Below are positions 59,516 through 64,000 of a stretch of 64,000 bases of DNA, one piece after another; within the stretch, counting starts at the first letter, position 1, and the number at the start of each line of letters is the position of its first letter. Below the pieces are notes generated by a model. The model had not been told where the DNA came from and searched no databases. It worked only from the letters and a program-made list of their open reading frames with translations. This DNA is from Limnohabitans sp. Rim11 (GTDB taxonomy: Bacteria > Pseudomonadota > Gammaproteobacteria > Burkholderiales > Burkholderiaceae_C), in NCBI RefSeq assembly GCF_001269365.1, contig NZ_CXOM01000002.1, positions 70,001 through 134,000 on the forward strand, written 5' to 3'. The translations under genes and the position numbers were made by a program.

Positions 59516-59728
59516 TCAGTCTTCCCAGTGAAAAACTTCTTGTAGGGGTTGACCTAAAACTTCTGCAATTCTAAAGGCGCATTCCAGGCTAGGTGAATAT
59601 TTGCCGGCCTCAATGGCAGCAATAGTTTGACGGGTTACACCTACTTGCTCTCCCAAGTCAGACTGCGTCATTTCATTGGCCAAGAAGCGAAAGGTCTTGA
59701 CCTTGTTTGTCAAGCGCCGCTTAAGCAT
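59516..59728 (-). CDS. Small XRE-family HTH regulator
   Basis: This 70-residue protein is essentially one helix-turn-helix domain: NEMTQSDLGEQVGVTRQTIAAIEAGKYSPSLECAFRIAEVLG (in parts), ending VFHWED. It belongs to the short XRE regulators often found next to a small membrane protein. ATG 59728 overlaps the end of the upstream membrane-protein gene by 8 bases, so they form one operon. An inverted repeat in their shared promoter is the likely binding site. Confidence 0.88.
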   Translation of the reverse strand: MLKRRLTNKVKTFRFLANEMTQSDLGEQVGVTRQTIAAIEAGKYSPSLECAFRIAEVLGQPLQEVFHWED

Positions 59729-60149
59729 CAGTGCCTTTGCGGTAGGCACGAATCGTTAAAGAACTGTGGACCACCTCTGCCAGCACAATGACGAAAAACG
59801 CGGTGTCAATCAATTCCCAGCGCGTGGCACTAAATGGCATCACCATGCCCACCACAATCATGCCCACCATCATCACTTGATAGGCAACGGATGAGGATTT
59901 CAACTCAATCAATTGATCGCGTTCATCCACCAAGTCATGTCCCCGCTGTCGTGCCTGAATCATGTTGTAAGTGCGAACCCCCAAGGCCACCAAAGCCATG
60001 ACGATCAATGGCATGGACAAGGCAGCCAGACGACTCAGTTCACTATTGCCCTGAACCCATTCAAAGTGATTGAGTTTAGAAAAATAAATCAAAGGGGCAG
60101 TCAACAGGCAAATGAGCCAAGCCCAAGCAGTTCTCTCATTTGAATGCAT
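59721..60149 (-). CDS. Four-helix membrane protein co-transcribed with the XRE regulator
   Basis: This 142-residue protein has four hydrophobic segments (about residues 9-24, 43-60, 90-110 and 115-130) with a charged loop RQRGHDLVDERDQLIELKS between the second and third. No function is known. It resembles small membrane proteins that sit beside short XRE regulators in many bacteria, where the pair may sense the membrane or act in differentiation. ATG 60149 is chosen over an upstream TTG. The gene is first in the operon. Confidence 0.8.
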   Translation of the reverse strand: MHSNERTAWAWLICLLTAPLIYFSKLNHFEWVQGNSELSRLAALSMPLIVMALVALGVRTYNMIQARQRGHDLVDERDQLIELKSSSVAYQVMMVGMIVVGMVMPFSATRWELIDTAFFVIVLAEVVHSSLTIRAYRKGTDA

Positions 60150-60452
60150 TCTCAAATCCTCAAAGCAAGCTGTCTAAAGCACTTAATGTTAATTTTCTTT
60201 AACATTATGTCAATAATAATTAACAAATTAATCAAGTTTTGATATCCGATGCAGGTCGCCTGTGCATTGGCTTGGCAATGGCGCATCAGCAAGCCGCAAG
60301 AGTTTGGCCGTGCTCAAAGACACAGAAGATCAAGCCCACTGGAAAAGCGAATTCGAATAAGACTCACAAGTACTTGCAAATCAATCTCCGCCGTATTTCC
60401 GCGCCAATCAAGTTCATCATGGAAGTCCTTTCTTCCATCCTGGGGCGCATCA
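60150..60452. other. Non-coding region between the XRE operon and the pilB-like gene
   Basis: About 300 bases. The left third holds the minus-strand promoter-operator of the XRE operon and is AT-rich. The right two thirds are open in the pilB frame from 60249 but code for no recognisable T2SSE N-terminal domain; other frames give short plausible-looking peptides too, so it may be decayed coding sequence or leader. Confidence 0.5.
60184..60213 (-). promoter_or_regulatory. Promoter-operator of the membrane protein/XRE operon
   Basis: On the minus strand a consensus TTGACA (60208-60213) and TAACAT (60186-60191) are 16 bases apart. A perfect 9-bp inverted repeat, TAATGTTAA-N6-TTAACATTA (60184-60207), fills the spacer and covers the -10 box, as expected for autorepression by the XRE protein. 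Confidence 0.7.
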
Positions 60453-61664
60453 ATGGCAACAATTTCTACAAGCACTCGCCCTGCGCATTCAGAGGCCCCT
60501 GCAGTTCATTACTTGCAGCAAACCTTTGAAACTGCCTCAGAACTGCGTGCTTCCGACATTCATTTCGAGCCCTTTGAGCATTTTTACAGAGTACGCTTGC
60601 GCATCGACGGCGTTCTGCAAGAAATAACGCCACCTCCCTTTGAGTTTCGGGAGCACATTGCATCACGCATCAAGGTTTTGGCCAGCTTAGACATTGCCGA
60701 AAAACGCCTGCCCCAAGATGGCCGCATGAGCATCGGCCTTCAAAATGCAACCCGTCTCAATTTGCGCATCAGCACCCTACCCACCCTGTTTGGCGAAAAA
60801 TTGGTGGTTCGCATTTTGTCCAGCGACCTCGACAAACTCAATTTTGACCGCTTGGGTTATGCAACTTCTGATCAGCATCAATTGCGCGAGTCGCTGCAAA
60901 AGCCCCACGGCATGATTTTGGTCACGGGGCCAACAGGCTCAGGCAAGTCGCAGTCTTTGTATGCCTGCCTCAATTTGCTCAACAAAACCGAAATTAACAT
61001 TGCCTCAGTTGAAGACCCTTCAGAAATTCAACTGCCAGGTGTCAATCAAGTCAATGTCAAAGAAAAAATTGGCCTTAACTTTGCCACCACCTTGAGGGCT
61101 TTCTTAAGGCAAGACCCCGATGTGCTCATGGTGGGCGAAATTCGCGATCACGAAACCGCCGACATGGCCATCAAAGCATCTCAAACAGGCCACTTGGTCT
61201 TGTCTACTTTGCACACACAAGATGCGCCAAGCGCCTTGGTCAGACTCAGAAACATGGGCATTGCCACCTACAACTTAGCCTCTAGTATCAGTTTGATATC
61301 GGCCCAACGACTGGTTCGCCGCCTGTGCAGTCATTGCAAAGTACCCATCATGGTCTCCAGCACCTTGCTCAAAGATTTAGGGTGGCAAGCACAACATGTT
61401 CATACAGAAAAACCGCGCCAGTTTTATTCAGCGCAGGGTTGTACGCAATGTCACAAAGGCTATTGGGGCCGCATTGGCATCTTTCAATTGATGCCCATCT
61501 CACCCGTCATCCAACACCTCATTTTGCAAGACGCCAGCCGCAGCGCCCTGGCTGCTCAAGCTGACAAAGAGGGGGTCATGTCACTTCGGCATGGCGGTTT
61601 GGTACAAGCGGCATTGGGTATCACTTCTATTTCTGAAGTATTGGCGCACACAGATGTCCATTAA
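60453..61664 (+). CDS. Type IV pilus/type II secretion assembly ATPase, PilB/GspE family, short N-terminus
   Basis: The 403-residue protein (from ATG 60453) has the GspE/PilB core: an N2-like domain starting APAVHYLQQTFETASELRASDIHFEP, Walker A GPTGSGKS (159-166), the Asp box and Walker B DVLMVGEIRD (223-232), a His box TGHLVLSTLHT, and a tetracysteine zinc site (CSHC…CTQC). The usual 150-residue N-terminal MshEN/T2SSE_N domain is not seen. The frame is open back to 60249 but that part is not recognisable. GGGGC lies 8 bases before ATG 60453. It is first in pilB-pilC-pilD. Confidence 0.85.
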   Translation: MATISTSTRPAHSEAPAVHYLQQTFETASELRASDIHFEPFEHFYRVRLRIDGVLQEITPPPFEFREHIASRIKVLASLDIAEKRLPQDGRMSIGLQNATRLNLRISTLPTLFGEKLVVRILSSDLDKLNFDRLGYATSDQHQLRESLQKPHGMILVTGPTGSGKSQSLYACLNLLNKTEINIASVEDPSEIQLPGVNQVNVKEKIGLNFATTLRAFLRQDPDVLMVGEIRDHETADMAIKASQTGHLVLSTLHTQDAPSALVRLRNMGIATYNLASSISLISAQRLVRRLCSHCKVPIMVSSTLLKDLGWQAQHVHTEKPRQFYSAQGCTQCHKGYWGRIGIFQLMPISPVIQHLILQDASRSALAAQADKEGVMSLRHGGLVQAALGITSISEVLAHTDVH

Positions 61665-62835
61665 AAACGCCAGCGCCTTGGCAACGCCGAGTTTGACTTC
61701 CAAGGTCATGGCTTCCAACGACTTGGCCATGCGACGAGCCTTGGCAAGGCGCCAGCCATTGCAAGCGCAAATCGCGTCCTCCAAAAAAGTGCCTAGCAAG
61801 ACCCTCAATGTCTTCACCCGTCAATGGGCTGCCCTCATGCGAGCAGGTATTCCATTGGCCCAAGCTTTCGATCTCTTGAGTCAAAGCGCGGTAGGTTCAA
61901 GCAGCGTACGCAAACACTTTGCTAGCACTTTGCAAGGTCTGCGCACCGATGTCTTATCGGGTCAATCGCTTCACAAGGCTTTTCAAAAACACCCGAAGGT
62001 ATTTGATGCACTTTATTGCAACCTATTGCACGCAGGCGAAAGCGCAGGCATTTTAGAAAAAGTACTGAGCCGTTTGGCAGACACCCTAGAAGCCCAAGCA
62101 TTGCTCAAAGCCAAACTCAAAAACGCCATCATTTACCCGTTCAGCATTTTGGTCGTTTCATGTGGGGTTATCACGGTCATCATGCTGTGGGTCATTCCCA
62201 TTTTTGAAGAAGTTTTCAAAAGCATGGGCGCTAGCTTGCCATGGGCAACACAGTGTTTGGTCGATGCCAGTCACCTTGTTTCAGAATGGGCTTGGGCCAT
62301 TGGTTTAGCCATGGCTCTGCTGGCTTTATTGAGCCAACAATTGCACACCCGATGGTTGGCATTTCAAATGGCCTCCGAGCAAGCCATGTTTGCATTGCCT
62401 GTTTTAGGCCCCCTCTGCCAAGCAGCCATGAATGTCCGGTGGGCTCACAGTTTGTCTGCTTTGCTAGAGGCCGGCATGCCTTTGGCCGATGCAGTATTTC
62501 CTGCTGGCGGCGCCACCCTATCGCCCAACATTCAGTCCTTCACGCCTCTTTTGGCCAAACAACTTCAAGAGGGCAACAGTTTGCACAAGGCCATGTCAAA
62601 ATCGGGCTTGTTTTCACCCATGCTGGTTCAAATGTGTGCCATTGGCGAAGAAACCGGATCACTCGACAACATGCTGCTGCGCGCAGCTCAACTCATGGAA
62701 TCCGATGTGAACCAAGGCCTTGGTAACTTGTCTACTTTGCTAGAACCCATTCTGATGGTGGTGCTGGGCACACTCATCGGCGGTATTTTGATCGCGCTGT
62801 ATTTGCCCATTTTCAACATTGGTCAGGTTTTTTAA
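61654..62835 (+). CDS. pilC: Type IV pilus inner-membrane platform protein PilC (GspF family)
   Basis: The 393-residue protein has two GspF domains (about 60-185 and 265-390), each with the FTRQWAALMRAGIPLAQAFDLL or MNVRWAHSLSALLEAGMPLADAV pattern (in part), and three transmembrane segments at about 160-185, 205-235 and 365-390. It is the platform that works with the ATPase to extrude pilin. ATG 61654 overlaps the ATPase gene by 11 bases, so the genes are coupled. The N-terminal 50 residues are basic and variable. Confidence 0.93.
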   Translation: MSIKNASALATPSLTSKVMASNDLAMRRALARRQPLQAQIASSKKVPSKTLNVFTRQWAALMRAGIPLAQAFDLLSQSAVGSSSVRKHFASTLQGLRTDVLSGQSLHKAFQKHPKVFDALYCNLLHAGESAGILEKVLSRLADTLEAQALLKAKLKNAIIYPFSILVVSCGVITVIMLWVIPIFEEVFKSMGASLPWATQCLVDASHLVSEWAWAIGLAMALLALLSQQLHTRWLAFQMASEQAMFALPVLGPLCQAAMNVRWAHSLSALLEAGMPLADAVFPAGGATLSPNIQSFTPLLAKQLQEGNSLHKAMSKSGLFSPMLVQMCAIGEETGSLDNMLLRAAQLMESDVNQGLGNLSTLLEPILMVVLGTLIGGILIALYLPIFNIGQVF

Positions 62836-63644
62836 TGTCTTTCACACATCTAAGCTCACTGAGCTTTGAAGCCATCCTTGTGTTTGCCCTGTTGGGACTC
62901 ATTGTGGGCAGCTTTATAAATGTACTCATCCATCGCCTGCCTGTCATGATCCTGGCATCAGAGGACAACCCCGCCTCTGAATTCAACTTAATGACGCCGC
63001 GTTCGCATTGCCCTCACTGCCACCACCGCTTGCAATGGTTCGAACTCATTCCTTTGTTTTCTTATGTTTTTTTAAAAGGTCGCTGCCGTCACTGCGCACA
63101 AAGCATTTCAATGCGTTACCCAGTGGTTGAACTGGTCACCGCGGCCTTGTTCCTCTTGTGCTTGCATCAATATGGTTTCACGCTTCAAGCCTTGGCGGCT
63201 TGTTTTTTCTGCGCCACCTTGCTGGCCTTGGCTTGGATCGATGCAGAAACTTTTCTGCTGCCAGACATCCTCACCCAAGCGCTCTTGTGGGTGGGCCTCA
63301 TTGGCAGTGCGCTGTCATTGACTCACACCCCGCTGTTGCAGTCACTCGGTGGCGCGGTCTTGGGTTATGGGCTTTTGTGGCTGGTCAGTTGGGGCTTTGA
63401 AAAGTTGGCTGGCAAAGAGGGCATGGGCCAAGGCGATCTCAAACTGCTGGCAGGTTTGGGTGCGTGGGTGGGTGTCTGGAGCTTGCTGCCCTTGATTTTG
63501 TTGGCTTCTATTTCTGGACTGATTTTTGGTATCGTCCAAAAATTTCGGGGTCAACTGGGTCACAATGGACACTTCGCTTTTGGACCTTTTTTAGCCCTTT
63601 CTGGATTCGCATGTTTCTTTTTAGGAATTTCCATGGGAGCCTAA
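62835..63644 (+). CDS. pilD: Prepilin peptidase PilD (A24 family)
   Basis: PilD cuts the leader of type IV pilins and N-methylates the new end. The 269-residue membrane protein has GLIVGSFINVLIHRLP, two zinc-type cysteine pairs (CPHCHHRL and CRHCAQ), and the catalytic aspartates in LAWIDAETFLLPD and GMGQGDLKLLAGLGAWVG. It starts in the pilC stop (TAATG). coaE begins 7 bases after it, as is common in Proteobacteria. Confidence 0.95.
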   Translation: MSFTHLSSLSFEAILVFALLGLIVGSFINVLIHRLPVMILASEDNPASEFNLMTPRSHCPHCHHRLQWFELIPLFSYVFLKGRCRHCAQSISMRYPVVELVTAALFLLCLHQYGFTLQALAACFFCATLLALAWIDAETFLLPDILTQALLWVGLIGSALSLTHTPLLQSLGGAVLGYGLLWLVSWGFEKLAGKEGMGQGDLKLLAGLGAWVGVWSLLPLILLASISGLIFGIVQKFRGQLGHNGHFAFGPFLALSGFACFFLGISMGA

Positions 63645-63651
63645 GCCGTTG

Positions 63652-64000
63652 ATGCACAAGCCTCTTCGACTGGGCCTGACAGGCGGCATTGGCAGCGGCA
63701 AAAGCACCGTTGCCAGCTTTTTGGCTGACGCCGGTGCAGCTGTTCTAGACGCCGACGCCATCTCCAGATCGCTTACCCAAGTGGGCGGGCGGGCTATCCC
63801 CGCCTTACTTGCTCAGTTTGGCGAAACCATGATCACCCCCGAAGGCGCGCTCAACCGCGACGCCATGCGCAGCTTGGTTTTTACCAACCCCGACAGCAAG
63901 CGCCAGCTCGAAAGCATCATTCACCCCTTGGTCAGCTTGGTGCTTCAAGAGCAAGCCCAAACTGCCATTCAACAAGGCGCACCTTGCTTGGTCTTTGATG
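63652..64000 (+). CDS. coaE: Dephospho-CoA kinase, N-terminal part (runs off window)
   Basis: CoaE phosphorylates dephospho-CoA in the last step of coenzyme A synthesis. The 116 codons in view start MHKPLRLGLTGGIGSGKST with the P-loop GGIGSGKS, continue LDADAISRSLTQVGG and end in the lid region IIHPLVSLVLQEQ. The order pilB-pilC-pilD-coaE is a standard proteobacterial arrangement. The C-terminal 40% lies beyond the window. Confidence 0.95.
   Translation, partial: MHKPLRLGLTGGIGSGKSTVASFLADAGAAVLDADAISRSLTQVGGRAIPALLAQFGETMITPEGALNRDAMRSLVFTNPDSKRQLESIIHPLVSLVLQEQAQTAIQQGAPCLVFD

Overview
This window is bacterial chromosome. Gene content and order point to a betaproteobacterium of the order Burkholderiales, most like Comamonadaceae (for example freshwater Limnohabitans or Rhodoferax relatives). 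The clues are the gpsA-secB-grxC-rhodanese run next to gpmA, the FmdB-DUF502-aspS run, the DUF971-ubiE-Tim44-ubiJ-ubiB run, hemA-prfA-prmC-grxD, and rplU-rpmA-obgE-proB next to rppH-proS. The genus is inference only. No tRNA, rRNA, CRISPR array, transposase or prophage was seen. Coding density is high and most gaps are under 200 bases.

Layout. 1-7.3 kb: the end of scpA, then gpsA, secB, grxC and a rhodanese (minus), then gpmA, a C-terminal processing protease, a MoeB/ThiF-type adenylyltransferase and a SulP transporter (plus). 7.3-11.9 kb (minus): a DUF429 protein, a BLUF blue-light sensor directly downstream of folE, a ClsB-type cardiolipin synthase, an EEP-family protein and nudB; folE and nudB are consecutive steps of pterin synthesis. 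11.9-25.9 kb: a methyltransferase (plus), then aspS, DUF502, FmdB, a sodium:solute symporter broken by an in-frame stop codon, the ubiquinone cluster, and a 1290-residue FAD/Fe-S dehydrogenase. 26-31 kb: a complete ugpBAECQ glycerol-3-phosphate/glycerophosphodiester uptake operon. 31-44.2 kb: housekeeping genes.

44.2-59.1 kb is the most interesting part: a self-contained beta-1,3-glucan (laminarin/callose-type) utilisation locus. It holds a LacI-family regulator, an ABC sugar importer (binding protein, two permeases, its own ATPase), a cytoplasmic GH1 beta-glucosidase, three exported endo-beta-1,3-glucanases from different families (GH17, GH81, GH16), an outer-membrane porin, and a surface-type lipoprotein made only of Ig-like and carbohydrate-binding-like domains. 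Five near-identical 14-bp palindromes (TGAAAGCGCTTTCA, one with a single mismatch) lie in front of every transcription unit of the locus, including the regulator, and at least two sit just after a recognisable -10 box. The proposed flow is: extracellular cleavage by GH81/GH16/GH17, capture by the binding lipoprotein, passage through the porin, ABC import, and hydrolysis by GH1 to glucose. The locus reads more AT-rich than its flanks, so horizontal acquisition is plausible.

59.1-64 kb: a small exported protein, a membrane-protein/XRE-regulator pair with a clear autoregulatory promoter-operator, and a type IV pilus set (pilB-like ATPase lacking the usual N-terminal domain, pilC, pilD) leading into coaE, which runs off the end.
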